Positions 46,401-58,715 are shown, counted from the stretch's first letter. The stretch is 64,000 nt of DNA from Ipomoea triloba (GCF_003576645.1 NC_044916.1:640568-704567), one strand, 5' to 3'. A program made the numbers and translations. Notes: generated by a model not told the origin, from the sequence alone.

Positions 46401-48153
46401 GATGCAGCTACAATCAGAACATTAATCAGTGATGCCCTTCTGCAGATGATTCAAAATCTTGTTTCTTGTATAATTGGTTTTGTCATTGCTTTTCGAGCAA
46501 GCTGGCAGCTATCCCTGTTTTCCTTCATCATGTTCCCACTAATCGGGGCAAATATATACGTTGAAGCCAAGCACACGAAAGGGTTCAGTACTGACACAAA
46601 GGTCTGCTATCAGTTTCTTGATCAACTGTAACATATTCACCTTAAAACCAAAAACAAAGAAACAGTTTCTAAATTTAGTCTCAATGGTTTCAGATGTTGT
46701 ACGAGGATGCCACGCAAGTTGCCAACGATGCAGTTGGAAACATGAGAACAGTGGCATCCTTCTGTGCAGAAGAGAAGGTCATGGAACTGTACAACACAAA
46801 ATGCGAGAAACCAAAGAGGAGAGGAATTAAGAGAGGGCTGATAACAGGGATGAGCTTTGGTCTAACCTGTACTTTGATATTCTTCGTTGACGCCAGCGTT
46901 CCTTATTTTGGTGCACATCTCATAGCAGATGGCAAAGCAACATTTGAAGATTATTTTCGCGTAAGCATCATACCATACAATCATATTTCTTCAGCAACAT
47001 ATTGGTACTGAAAGTCTGAAAGAGAGTTCTTTCACTTTCTTTTCATCTGACAGGTTTTCTATGCAATGTATTTTACAACTTCTGTACTATCTCAATCAAG
47101 CTCCTTCACCCAAGATTTCCGAAAAGCAAAAGCTGTTGCTAAGTCGATATTTGGGCTTCTAGATAGACAGTCTAAGATGGACCTCGACGAGAAGTCTGGT
47201 TTGGAACTAGACTCAGTGCAGGGAGAAATTGAGTTTCAAAATGTATTCTATGCATATCCAACTAGACCAGATGTCAAAGTTCTCTATGGTTTCAGCTTCA
47301 CAGTTCAGAACGGGAAGGTATGTTTCATCCATTCTTTTTACTATTTTGAACCAGTTTAAACGTGGCGTTTTAAAAACCTCTACTGTTACCAGACAGTTGC
47401 ACTGGTGGGGAAGAGTGGGAGTGGGAAGTCGACAGTGATAGCATTGCTGCAGAGATTTTATGATTGTGATTCGGGGCGAATATGATAGATGGAGTTGATA
47501 TTAGAAATTTGAACCTGAAGTGGCTAAGGAAGCAGATGGGGCTTGTAAGCCAAGAACCAGTTTTATTAAATGACACCATCAGAGCAAACATTACCTATGG
47601 GAAAGAAGAAGATGTAACAGAAGGAGAAGTCATAGCTGCAGCAGAGCTGGCAAATGCTCACAAGTTCATCAGTGGCCTGCAACAGGTCAGGAAGCTTGCA
47701 TACAAATCACAATAAAATGAGTATTTTTTTCTGTGTTCTTTAGCCTAACATGACACAAAAAAAATGCAGGGATATGACACGGTGGTAGGGGAGCGAGGGG
47801 TTCAGCTGTCTGGGGGACAGAAGCAGCGAGTGGCCATTGCCCGAGCCATTATGAAGAGCCCTAGAATACTGCTGTTGGACGAGGCGACTAGCGCACTAGA
47901 TGCTGAATCGGAGAGGATGGTTCAGGATGCACTGGATAAGATTATGGTTAACCGGACCACGATTATCATAGCACACAGGCTGTCAACAGTTAGAGGAGCT
48001 GATGTAATTGCTGTAGTTAAGGATGGGGCTGTTGTGGAGAAGGGAAAGCATGATATGCTTATTGCTAAAAGAGATGGTCACTATGCTTCCCTAGTTGCAC
48101 TCCAGACATGCCCTTCATCAGAACCATCAGCAGCAGATGTATACAGCTTATAG
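43447..48153 (+). pseudogene. ABCB: ABCB transporter copy B, frameshifted in NBD2
   Basis: Same 12 exons as copy A: 43447-43656, 43740-43794, 43888-44063, 44143-44364, 44460-44698, 44797-45322, 45406-45679, 45802-46601, 46694-46960, 47054-47317, 47393-47685 and 47770-48153. Exon 11 is 293 nt instead of 294. One A is lost after CGAAT, about 80 bases past Walker A (GKSGSGKST), and a TGA follows at 47483-47485. The product would lack the NBD2 Q-loop, LSGGQ and Walker B, though all of these remain intact downstream in the other frame. All other exons are open. It is a young pseudogene, an allele, or a sequencing error. Without the shift it would be about 1236 aa. Confidence 0.88.
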
Positions 48154-50230
48154 AAATTTTGCCCAAACAGCTCAGTTAGTTCCTGGGTGGTAGATTGCGA
48201 GTAAAGACACAAGATCAAGCCTGACAGCTATAATGTAGGAGATACAATGTGGTGGGCACCAGGTCGTCTCCTGGGTCACTGTGATTTACCCTCCGCTATT
48301 TTGTCAGGTCGTGGTATGAAGGCCCTAGGGTGAGGAAATTTCTCCTTTTGTGGGGAAGCTTATAGAATTTTTTACAAATATTTATGTCCATAATATTTGT
48401 AGAATTACAGAGAAATGAAATGATGTTCAATAATTGTTATACACAGTTACCCACACCATATCTCTTCAAGATCAAGTTAACCACATACAGGCAAACAGAA
48501 GCTAAAAATGAGCTTATAAACTAGACATTATTAGATTGTACTCACAGAAAATATCAAAATATATAAACTAGATTTAACTCCATCTTCATAGTTCATACTC
48601 ATCACTCATACGAGATGCCGTTATCCAACTCTTATCCATTAAAAACGACTTCCTAAAATATTAAATTAATTAGCATTTAAAGCAAATTAGTAGTCCAAGA
48701 TATTAAATTAAGTACATAGTTAAATGCTAGTTTACACTAATTAAACCTTTGCCAATATAATTAAATCTTTGTTAACACTAATTCAACAAATTTCAAATAG
48801 AATACAACTAATTTAAACACAGACCACGGTGTGACCAATCACCGGATGCACAAGGGAAAGTCGAAAGCCAGGAAAAAATAGATAGAGATCTTACCTCACT
48901 GCACAAATTTCAAATAGAATACAACTAATTTAATCACAGACCACGGTGTGACCAATCACCGGATGCACAAGGTAAAGTCGAAAGCCAGGAAAAAATAGAT
49001 AGAGATCTTACCTCACTGCACCTGCCAAAGAAAAGTTAAAGGTTGCAAACGTCGAGAAAGAAACCACGCTAATAGTCCCCGTCTCACACTATCGGTCTAT
49101 ACCTAATAAACAAAATGGCAAAGTATCAAAATCACAGAACATTGCAATGAAACTGGTCTCCAAACTTTCTTTTCAAACTCTAATATCTAAATTCAAGCTT
49201 CTAACATCTAAATTCAAGCTCACATAGAGCTATTTGAAAAAGTTTTTAATAGAAAAATGTTAGAAAGTCTATTCAACCAACTTAGTGACAGTATTATACA
49301 TCTCACGTGAGACGGTCTCATAAAAGACCTACTCTTCTACTGTTAACCTTCCCTCAAAAATCAGTTCAGAGCTGCAGGGTGATGAAGGAGCTAAGCTGCT
49401 AAGGCAGATAACTGCAAATTAAACCCCTTAAAATGCTCCAGTCCACTTCACAGGAAACAGTAGTAATGTTAAGGTTAATCTCATTTGCCTTCCAAATTTT
49501 TTCAAACAAGTTTCGGGGAACTGTAAGAACTAATAAAATAATCATAACTTTATCCAGAAAACAAAGGAAAAACAATGCATAATAAGGAATAGGAAGTCCA
49601 ACTTTCCACTGCCAATCAAATTTGCACTCCCAAGCTCATTTCAGCACACTCTAAAATCAGAAAAATGATATTATGAATAATCAAAGGGCTTATCAAAAAA
49701 GGGCAGATAAACTATTATGTTTTTTCATATTTGAGTTGCAATAATAGCCTACAATATCTGTTAATTTTCACATACTAATAATTTAATAATGATGCCAACA
49801 CTCTTTGAAAACCCAAAAATCGAGACTCTGCTAGAACAGTCCATAATTAATGACAAAGCCAAGAAAACAGATATTGTGTTAACAAATACTCCCTAAAAGA
49901 TAAATATAGTCTCTCAATAAGAATGTTGTTAGCCAGAAAGCTACAGAAACTATGAATAAACCGCTTAAGACAGGAAGGTATGGCAAACTGTAAGAATAAA
50001 TATTAAAGCTGAAGTGAAATCTTCAACAATAGATATGAAGAAGCATCTAAAACTAGTTCTCAATGCCTAAGAACACAAAAATCTTCTCAGTGGAAGAGGG
50101 CGGATTGAAAATAGCCTTTGTTAGAACTCATTGACACCACGAACTCAACTAATGATCAATGTAGCACAGAAAACCTTCTTTCAGATACCAACCAAATCAC
50201 ATCATGAAATGAATTAAATAACATTGGAAA
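48154..50230. other. 3' flank of ABCB copy B, no gene recognised
   Basis: Colinear with 18147-20060. It contains a unit 2-specific tandem duplication listed separately. Confidence 0.6.
48786..49019. repeat. 117-bp tandem duplication
   Basis: Two units from 48786 and 48903 share CAAATTTCAAATAGAATACA and GACCACGGTGTGACCAATCA. Unit 1 has one copy (about 18773-18890). Confidence 0.9.
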
Positions 50231-50249
50231 TTGAGGATTATTACCGTGT

Positions 50250-50967
50250 TAGGGCAGATTGACGGCTGCGGTGGAGATCACGTCGACGACGGCAGCAGCT
50301 GGGTCGAGAGAAGTCTACGACGGCTATGGCGGAGGAGAGAGGTCGACAACGGCTATGGAGGTGGAGAGAAACCGAAGAAGCAGGCTATGACGGTGGCAGT
50401 CCATGGATGTGGCGGCTTTGGGAGAGAGTATCGGCTATGGCAGAGACGGAGAATATTAGCTTTGGCGCGAAATACATTTTGTCTAAATTCAGTTAACTAA
50501 GCTAGGGTTAAGTGGTATATACGACGGTTATATGGTATAACCGCCGTATATGCATACAAATAAAAAAATTAAAAATAATATATATTTATACTGCGGTTTA
50601 GCCACAGCAGTATAAACTAATAAAATTTTTTAAAAAATAAAAATATAATATTATATATATTTATATATATGGCGGTTATAAACAAACCATTGTATATACT
50701 ATAAATACCTAATAATTTTTTTCTAAAAAATTAGTATATATGGCGGTTATTGTATAATTGCCATATATACTCTAAATATTTTTAAAAAAAAATAATAAAT
50801 GAAATATATTATATATGATGGTTAATGATATAATCATTGTATATACCTAAAATAACAAAAAAAAAATTAAAAATTGCATTAATGTATATAAGACGGTTAA
50901 TAGTATAACTGCCATATATACGTCAATTTAAAAAAAAATTACATTAAGATATATATGACGATACATA

Positions 50968-51001
<34 letters not shown>

Positions 51002-51348
51002 GTAAAAAAAAATTTAAAATTACACTAGAGTATATACGGCGGTTAAATAATTGCCATATATATGTAAAATAACAACAAATAAGAAAATTCCATTAAGGTA
51101 TATACAGAGGTTAATAGTATAACCGTCGTATATACGTCAATTTAAAAAAAAAAAAATTAGGTTATGTACGGCACTTATTTAAAAACTGTCGTCTATTAAG
51201 TGACTTAGTATATATTAGATGGCGGTTATGCACAAAATCGCTATCTATTAAGTGACATAGTCACGTAGTATTAAAAATATATATTATATTGCGATTATTA
51301 AAAAGTGTTATCTATTAAGTGATGTAGTAGAGCATATTTGTAGTAGTG
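50250..51348 (-). mobile_element. CACTA end with subterminal repeats, unit 2 copy
   Basis: Terminus CACTACTACAAATATGC on the minus strand from 51348, then TATACGGCGGTTA-type repeats to about 50515 and the GC-rich stretch 50250-50470. Homologous to 20080-20949, so it predates the duplication. The repeats have diverged and a TA/CA microsatellite arose at 50966-51002. Confidence 0.7.
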
Positions 51349-51442
51349 GCAGACAATTGTTCTTCTACATGTAATAAGAAAGAAAGTAGCACAAGTCCTT
51401 CATTGATTTTTATGGTGTTTTTCAAGGGTCACTATCAACAAC

Positions 51443-51905
51443 AATTTTTTTAATCAGAACATGAGGGAAAAACCCAAAAACTAACTACACTGAAAGAGCT
51501 GCCCCCGACTAATAGGGCCTCGCCAAAGAAATCTAGCACCAATCTGATCCTCCTAAAGCATTTCTTTTGGCCCATTCGTGGCTTCATCCAACTTATTGAA
51601 AATAATCTAACTCGTGAGAGCTTGGTTAGCTAGTGCATATATATAGTATATTTTGTTCCCTATAAACATGCATTATACCAATACCAATATGACCAAACTT
51701 GGCCATCGCGTCAAGACACCTAGTGATGATGTTGTTATATTGCCCCTTAGGACGAGTAAACCTCGACAAATGATCCGTCGTGATTTTAGAATCGCTTTCC
51801 ACAATGATCTTGGGAATACCCATCCGATGAGCCATATGTAAACCTTGGAGCACTCCCCAAGCCTCCGCTTCTCCAATAGAGCATCGACCGATCTTGTGCA
51901 TGAAG
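51443..51905 (-). mobile_element. LINE fragment with RNase H-like domain
   Basis: A minus-strand frame reads CSIGEAEAWGVLQGLHMAH, then IPKIIVESDSK, then HVYREQNILY and, one frame over, ALANQALT. These are the E, D and C-terminal blocks of the RNase H (RVT_3) domain of plant LINEs. A short T run at about 51446 (plus strand) may be the poly(A) tail. It is absent from unit 1. Confidence 0.65.
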
Positions 51906-51911
51906 TCATAA

Positions 51912-52390
51912 AATATTAGGTCACATAACAACATGTTTTGTTTTGGGGGTAAGTTTGATTATTCAATAAATAATGGTAGTGCACCACCTATTTTTAGGAT
52001 CAACGGGCAAATTTTTTTATTTGATTAGGAGCCTATTATCACCTGATGGTAGCCAATCGAAATTTGCACAATTACATTTACGACACACAACTAACATGAA
52101 ATTTCTAATCGTATATATTAGTTGTGTAAGCTATTTCTTAAGACTCTATTGTCATTTTCTAAGAGCTTCATATGTTATTTACATAAATATACTAAAAATC
52201 TCATTTTACTATAACAATTTACAAAAAGAAAAGTAAAAAAATTAAAATTAAAATTAAAATTAAAATTAAAAAATCAATTTACTCACGAATAATACTATAT
52301 CAATATAACTTATATTATTATAACATTTTAGTATAACAATATAACTTATATATTTACAACATTTTGTCCGTGCATCACACATGTTACATA
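51912..52390 (+). mobile_element. Helitron remnant, unit 2 copy
   Basis: Matches 22948-23400. It starts directly next to the LINE fragment, keeps LLSPDGSQSKFAQLHLRHTT in frame, and has a decayed 3' end (ACTAATG instead of CTAGT). Confidence 0.55.
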
Positions 52391-52896
52391 CTAATGTGTG
52401 TGTGTGTGTATATGCTTTGCTTCTTTATTTTAATCAATACAAAAATAAATTTTAATTTTTCATACCAAAGTTTATACAATGTGGAGTAATTAAATAATAT
52501 ACTGCAACCATTGTTTTAAATAAATAAATAAATGTGTGCTCGAGTCTCACTAGTGACGGTGTGGGAACAATCTTTCAAGTGGGAAGAAAAAAAAAAACAA
52601 AAGCAAATACGCATGAAATGATTAATCCCAAAAGATACAATAATGAGCTCCGTAATTATTGCAATATCTTGTGAAGCTCATCATGTTGAACATCTCCTGT
52701 GTACTCTTTTGTCACTTCAGGAAAAAGACACCAAAAAATTAAAAGTTCTTTGGATCATCATTAGATTTGTAACTTTGTGGAATGAGCTCCGTAATTATTG
52801 CAATACTTTTTTTTAGCATAATTATTGTTGCAATACTTGTGAAGCTCATGTTGATCATCTCCTGTGTACTCTTTTGTCCCTCCAAGGAAAAAGACA

Positions 52897-53303
52897 TAGG
52901 TCCTATTTGGTAAATGGTTGTTAACTGATTGGGTTGGTTGTTTGGGTTAGAAGGTATGATATCTTGATAATATTAGCTGATTGTAGAAAGTTATTTGATA
53001 AAGTAGCTGTTAGCTGATAGCTGTTTGATATAATTTCTTTTCTCAAAAAACTAATTGAAAAGGCTGCTTTGAGTAGCCTTTTGAATTTTAGCATTTAGAG
53101 TTACAAAAAGCTTATTAGCCAAACAACTAATAGGCCCTGTTTGGTAAACAACTTTCTACAATCAGCTAATATTATCAACAAATCATACCTTCTAACCCAA
53201 ACAGCCAACCCAATCAGCTAACAACCATTTACCAAACAGGGCAATAGTGGTCAAATAAGCCAAAATTGGCTGATAGGCTGATTATTTACCAAACAGGGCC
53301 ATA
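52897..53303. mobile_element. composite MITE with GGCCCTGTTTGG ends
   Basis: Outer ends AGGTCCTATTTGGTAAATG and (reverse complement) GGCCCTGTTTGGTAAATA. Inside, 52900-52962 recurs inverted at 53183-53243 (AACCCAATCAGCTAACAACC), and another GGCCCTGTTTGGTAAAC starts at 53133. It seems to be one element inserted in a relative. The matching place in unit 1 (about 24675) is uninterrupted. Confidence 0.6.
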
Positions 53304-53559
53304 AAAAATTAAAAGTTTTTGGATCATCATTAATTAGCTTTGTAACTTTGTGGTTATAAAATAAAAAATACTTAATCTATTCCTAAAAATATACTCCCAA
53401 CTTTTATTCTCACTTGTGTTCAAATTTGATTGGGGAAAGAAAAAAATGGATGGATAAATAATATCATGACCCTCTATTAAATTGAGCAATCAAAGCTGCA
53501 AAATCATAGGGAGTAGAAAATGAGAATAAGAATTGGGAATACATGTAGAACTACTCTTA

Positions 53560-53775
53560 TCAAATAAATCGTTTGATCAACTTAGCTGAAGTTGTTATAA
53601 TCTAAGTTGTCTATAATAACAACTAACCGACTTATACCAAGAAGGTCAATACACCACTCCTACAGGGAGTCAAACTTAACCGACTTAAACTAAGAAGATC
53701 AATACACGGCTCCTACGAGAAGTCGAACTTGTAACCTTGTGGTTACGAAATCATAACTTAACGTGATTGGATTGC
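53560..53775 (-). mobile_element. SINE-like segment
   Basis: On the minus strand CGTAACCACAAGGTTACAAG then TTCGACTTC resembles a tRNA-type box B, followed by a repeated CCGACTTA..GAAGGTCAATACA module. Missing in unit 1. The ends were not resolved. Confidence 0.4.
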
Positions 53776-53974
53776 TTCAAATTAAGATGTTCATAGCTGA
53801 CCGACTACAATAAAAAAGTTCAATAAGTTGCTGAAATTTGTAACCTTAGGATAACCGGCCAAAGCAATAGGCTCACCAACTTGACTGAGTTATCTAAATA
53901 AAACATTATTTTAAGCGGAGAGAAACTAAAAGAGGGATAGGAGAGTGTAGAAGGATTCAAGCATGCTTATGTTC

Positions 53975-54043
53975 TATCGGCATTGTTCTGATGTTTCCAT
54001 TATCAATTGCTACAATGAAAGAGTGGTACAACTGTGGAGGATC
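53975..54043 (-). pseudogene. SQE: squalene epoxidase exon start, unit 2 remnant
   Basis: After an acceptor (TTTCAG) the minus strand reads PPQLYHSFIVAIDNGNIRTM, in frame and better kept than the unit 1 copy. The rest of the exon, including [14 protein letters not shown], has been deleted (join near 53960-53975). Confidence 0.75.
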
Positions 54044-54413
54044 CTGAAATCAATCCATCATTGAAGGTCAAAATCAAGCAAGCAAGAGTATATTGATGCA
54101 AATTACATGAGGGACATATATAATATTGTAGGAAATTTCAAAAGTGGTACAAATAGACATTGATGTTGGGTATAAGTGTATAACCAGGTATGACGATATG
54201 TTAGGTTGCATAAGGTACTATGAGAACAAGTGTTTTGACATTTGGCAATGGTCGTGTCGGTCTAAGATTAGTTCGGTTTGAGTTAGCTAGGCCTAAGCAT
54301 GAAACTTGACGAAATAGCCATAGAGCAACTCTTATAGTGTTTAATTTGTTTGTTTGTTTTTTTATTTTTTTGTAGGTTCTTGTGAGGTGGAAGAGAGAAA
54401 ATAAAGGAGATAT

Positions 54414-54569
54414 AAGGGTGTATGCCCGACAAGTGAGGGTTTCCAGTGGGCGTGTGTAACACACGCGCTCGTTGGTTGGGCAGTGAGAGATAAGGGTGTA
54501 TGCCCGACAAGTGAGGGTTTCCAGTGGGCGTGTGTAACACACGCGCTCGTTGGTTGGGCAGTGAGAGCA
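54414..54569. repeat. 78-bp perfect tandem duplication
   Basis: Units from 54414 and 54492. Each contains the inverted repeat GCGTGTGTAACACACGC. Unit 1 has a single diverged copy (about 25530-25705). Confidence 0.9.
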
Positions 54570-54886
54570 TTTGCGTGTCTCACTACTACTTTTTTTTTTT
54601 TAATTGCCCAAAAATCATGTGTTGCAGGAGAATCCAAACATAAAAAACCTACTCTTCTCACCTTTGTAAAACATTTGCTTAGTTTTTACTGTGTAAAAGT
54701 CTTTCCATGCACCATTGATGGGGATGCTACAAACAATAACTTTCAAGGCTTTTTCTTTTCTTCCCTTTTTCTCCTCCATCTCTTTCATACTTGGCAACAA
54801 AAAATCTCATTAAAAAATCTTAGTATTGAGGTTACTTTTATAAAGGATTTGTCCTTACCATCCCAAAACCAACCAAACAATATAAT

Positions 54887-54891
54887 CAATA
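54887..54891. other. empty target site of the gypsy element
   Basis: CAATA here corresponds to the duplicated CTATA around the unit 1 gypsy element. The flanks ACCAAACAATA.AATC and TT.TCACTAATTTC align on both sides. Confidence 0.8.
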
Positions 54892-55375
54892 TTTTCACTA
54901 ATTTCTTTTTTCACCAACCAAACAATGGAATCAATCTTCCTAATAATATAATTGATTTTCTATGAAATTTCAATTTCATGTCCCCTCAAGTATTTTTTTC
55001 ACTAACCAAAAGGGCTCTAAGAGTTTTCTATTAGAAATGATTTCGCTATCAACTTTTCACTATTTCAAACTATCTATAAAGGACATCCTTATCAGTGTTT
55101 TTTTCTCAGTTGATAGTACAGTGATCAAGTTCATAACTGATGTGAGACCAAGTTTTTAATGCAATTCTTACCCTGCAAAGCAAAGTTATCTGTGGACCCC
55201 ACTTGACAAATTCAACATGATGAAAAGAAGACTTGTAATTGCTTTTGTTTTGATTTTGTTCTGTTCGATGCAGCTTTGCATTCTCTCTTTTTCTTTTTTT
55301 TACTTCCTCTCTCCTCTCTTTCTCTTTTCTGTGTGGAATGACAAAAACCAAAAACAAAAAAAAAAAAAAAAAAAA

Positions 55376-56255
55376 NNNNNNNNNNNNNNNNNNNNNNNNN
55401 NNNNNNNNNNNNNNNNNNNNNNNNNNNNNNNNNNNNNNNNNNNNNNNNNNNNNNNNNNNNNNNNNNNNNNNNNNNNNNNNNNNNNNNNNNNNNNNNNNNN
55501 NNNNNNNNNNNNNNNNNNNNNNNNNNNNNNNNNNNNNNNNNNNNNNNNNNNNNNNNNNNNNNNNNNNNNNNNNNNNNNNNNNNNNNNNNNNNNNNNNNNN
55601 NNNNNNNNNNNNNNNNNNNNNNNNNNNNNNNNNNNNNNNNNNNNNNNNNNNNNNNNNNNNNNNNNNNNNNNNNNNNNNNNNNNNNNNNNNNNNNNNNNNN
55701 NNNNNNNNNNNNNNNNNNNNNNNNNNNNNNNNNNNNNNNNNNNNNNNNNNNNNNNNNNNNNNNNNNNNNNNNNNNNNNNNNNNNNNNNNNNNNNNNNNNN
55801 NNNNNNNNNNNNNNNNNNNNNNNNNNNNNNNNNNNNNNNNNNNNNNNNNNNNNNNNNNNNNNNNNNNNNNNNNNNNNNNNNNNNNNNNNNNNNNNNNNNN
55901 NNNNNNNNNNNNNNNNNNNNNNNNNNNNNNNNNNNNNNNNNNNNNNNNNNNNNNNNNNNNNNNNNNNNNNNNNNNNNNNNNNNNNNNNNNNNNNNNNNNN
56001 NNNNNNNNNNNNNNNNNNNNNNNNNNNNNNNNNNNNNNNNNNNNNNNNNNNNNNNNNNNNNNNNNNNNNNNNNNNNNNNNNNNNNNNNNNNNNNNNNNNN
56101 NNNNNNNNNNNNNNNNNNNNNNNNNNNNNNNNNNNNNNNNNNNNNNNNNNNNNNNNNNNNNNNNNNNNNNNNNNNNNNNNNNNNNNNNNNNNNNNNNNNN
56201 NNNNNNNNNNNNNNNNNNNNNNNNNNNNNNNNNNNNNNNNNNNNNNNNNNNNNNN
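55376..56255. other. assembly gap (880 N)
   Basis: Both gap edges lie in runs of A (55356-55375 and 56259-56297). The gap is inside a unit 2-specific insertion of about 55081-56320 that ends with TGTAAATGCTCTAAGAG, probably a MITE or retroelement with a long poly(A). Confidence 0.95.
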
Positions 56256-56256
56256 A

Positions 56257-56299
<43 letters not shown>

Positions 56300-56561
56300 C
56301 AAGACTAATGTAAATGCTCTAAGAGTACTGACATGTAACACTAAAAGTGAGAAAAAAACTTGACCGGTTAAATAATCATCATAAATGTTCATCTTATTGT
56401 TAGAAAAGTTAAAAATTTTCCTATCTAAGAGATTGGTCATCATAATTTATCCATTCACTATCCTGAGACCGAAACGCAATAAACATTGATTCATTGAAAG
56501 TCTCGAGTGGCCCGGTAACAAGATACAAGTTAATGAAGATTCAAGAGAGCTTCCAGTTAAG

Positions 56562-56569
56562 GACTCAAC
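56562..56569. other. empty target site of the hAT element
   Basis: A single GACTCAAC between TTAAG and ATCTTTTTGTGAAG, exactly the sequence duplicated around the unit 1 hAT element. Confidence 0.92.
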
Positions 56570-56799
56570 ATCTTTTTGTGAAGAAGAAAATGAATCTGGA
56601 AAAATAATTCTATTTTGTCTCCACATCAAAACTTTTGAAGAGAGCTTCTAGCTTAAGGACTCAAGCAAATATTTCAAGCAACAAGCTTACTTATGACAAT
56701 CGATGTGACGAAAATTCAGACTTCAATATCATATCGAATTTTCAGGTGTGAAATTATTAATTTTTTTGCAAGGTGTATTTTTTTATTAGGTGCTGAATT

Positions 56800-57070
56800 A
56801 CTTTTGCAAGAATTGTATTTTTTATTTTGGGTGGAAACTACTTTTGCAAAGTGTTTTTTCTTTTTTTTTTTTGGGGTAGAAATTACTTTTGTTAAATTTG
56901 TATTTTTAATTAGGGTGGGGAATTACTTCTACAAAGTTGTATTTTTATTTTGGGTGGAAACTACTTTTGCAAAGTGTTTTTTTTTTGGGTAGAAATTACT
57001 TTTGTTAAATTTGTATTTTTAATTTTGGATAGAGAATTTCTTTTACAAAGTTGTATTTTTATTTTGGGTG
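56800..57070. repeat. T-rich tandem repeat, about 7 units of about 40 bp
   Basis: Expanded version of the four-unit array at 42065-42225. Confidence 0.7.
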
Positions 57071-57285
57071 GGAAGGGACCTAGAATATTTAATACCTTAT
57101 TTTTCCCTACAAATACCCCATAACCTAATGGTCCGGGGATCTAGAAATTTAATACCTTATTAATTTTTCCCTACAAATACCCAATTATTAACCCCAATGG
57201 TCCAAACACACCTTGTAAAGTTGTAAGATTGAATTTCAGTGAAAATTTCACGTTTTTCTTTGCAAGTGCATTAACAATCATTATT

Positions 57286-57529
57286 GCATGGACCATGGTC
57301 CACATAGCTGTGTGGACCAAAAATAAAAAGTACATTATTTTTATACTGTAGGTACATTATTTTAGGGTACATTATTTTTGTACTGAAGGTACATTATTTG
57401 ATATATATTATCAAATAATGTACCTACCGTACAAAAAATAATGTACCTTTAATATAAAAATAATGTACTTTTTATTTTTGGTCCACACAACTGTGTGGAC
57501 CATGGTCCATGCAATAATTTTCCGTGCCC
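57286..57529. mobile_element. palindromic MITE with 11-bp flanking repeat
   Basis: Inverted arms begin GCATGGACCATGGTCCACA on both strands and continue through AAAAATAAAAAGTACATTAT. The short central part also contains inverted TACATTATTT motifs. Flanked by CAATCATTATT (57275-57285 and 57530-57540). A long TSD fits Mutator-like elements. The right end has about 20 extra bases that the left lacks. Absent from unit 1. Confidence 0.75.
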
Positions 57530-57737
57530 CAATCATTATTTTAGGTTATTCGTGAGAAGCATTCAATCTATATAAGCTAGTGAGAAGTTTGTTTACAAGC
57601 CAATAAAGCATATCCCACTATCTTAGCTTGTTCTTTATATTCACACACATTTCCAAATAGAAATTGAAAATGAAAACTATTACTCATATTATATATAGCT
57701 AATTTTATTTTTCTTTCTTGATTCATAAATTCCTTTT

Positions 57738-58006
57738 TTTTAGGAAAAGGAGGCTAAGCGTCGAAACTATCTAATCATACGGGTGCAGGAACCCCGCATC
57801 ACGAGTGCCGTCTAACCGTCCGAAGCATCTTCAAAGACCTAAGTGCCCCATTCTTTCGTTTGACCCAGGTTGGCTAAGAAGTCAAGTACAAACATTACAT
57901 TCCCAGGTATGAGCAAAGGAGATTTTGTCAAACTTTGCCGTCATGGAAAAGCAATCTTCTAATAGGTGCCGTGGCAATGAGCAATATCATCTTCATTATC
58001 ACCCCA
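57738..58006 (-). mobile_element. LINE 3' end, unit 2 copy
   Basis: Homologue of 42537-42837. Right target duplication CAAGTGCTAAATTC is intact at 58007-58020. The T run is shorter. Confidence 0.7.
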
Positions 58007-58309
58007 CAAGTGCTAAATTCTTAATACTTTAATTTTTAGTCTTGCTTAATAATCAAGGGTTAAGAAGATCATTTGTTAGATTGGCGAGACCTTTTGTAGA
58101 GTTAAAAACTCAAAATTTAAGAGTTTAAAATCCTTTTTAAAACACAAAAAGCACTGAAGTGATTCTTTGAGTGTGCACTTGTTACAATAAACAACATAAT
58201 GCGAGGTTTAGGGTCCTTAAAGCTAGAAATTTTCTAATAACAGCTCATTTGTTTGATTGGTAAAAAAAAAAAAAAAGTGAACGATAATTGGTGAATTTCC
58301 AGTTAAGTG

Positions 58310-58441
58310 TTACCATGCAGCAAGAGTGTGGGCTAGAGCTGCCCCAGCAACACCGGCGCCGACGATGATAACGTCCGTCCTCCCATCCTCCGCCTTCCGC
58401 CACTCGTTATTCGCCGGAGACGACGACTTAACGGCCGCCAT
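58310..58441 (-). pseudogene. SQE: squalene epoxidase N-terminal exon
   Basis: The ATG at 58441 gives 43 codons ending at a TAA that overlaps a possible splice donor (GCATG|GTAACA). The product has the FAD-binding start TDVIIVGAGVAGAALAHTL (GxGxxG), which matches plant squalene epoxidases. The usual N-terminal membrane segment is absent. No further exons were found on the minus strand before the remnant at 54043, so the gene is broken. It faces away from ABCB copy C, head to head, about 940 bp apart. Confidence 0.7.
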
Positions 58442-58579
58442 CTCCTCTTTGCGTCCAAACTTCACGGCCTTGTTTTACTGGTAATTTTTCCTCTCAAGTT
58501 GTAGAGGAAAACAAAGCATCCCAGTAAAGAAGCAACGAAACTGCACAGGATTCATTGGCCATTGCTATGCAAAACAAAA

Positions 58580-58715
58580 AGAGTAACACTTGCGTGAGAC
58601 TGTCTCAGGTGTCTCAATCCGTTATAAGGGTCGCATTTTTAATTAATAGATCAAATTTTTTTATTAACGGGTCGAATCGACGACCCCGTGAACCCGGTCT
58701 CACACAAGTTTTTGC
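58580..58715. mobile_element. MITE with GTGAGAC(T/C)G ends
   Basis: Inverted ends ACTTGCGTGAGACTGTCTCA and (reverse complement) ACTTGTGTGAGACCGGGTTC, about 135 bp, non-coding. Related ends occur at 19158 and 49300. Confidence 0.6.

Noticed and set aside
54201..54661. Overlapping minus-strand ORFs with repeated peptide
   Set aside because: Produced by the 78-bp (26-codon) tandem duplication. No domain, and unit 1 does not keep the frame.
55106..56443. Long ORFs across the gap
   Set aside because: They consist mainly of N and homopolymer A/T.
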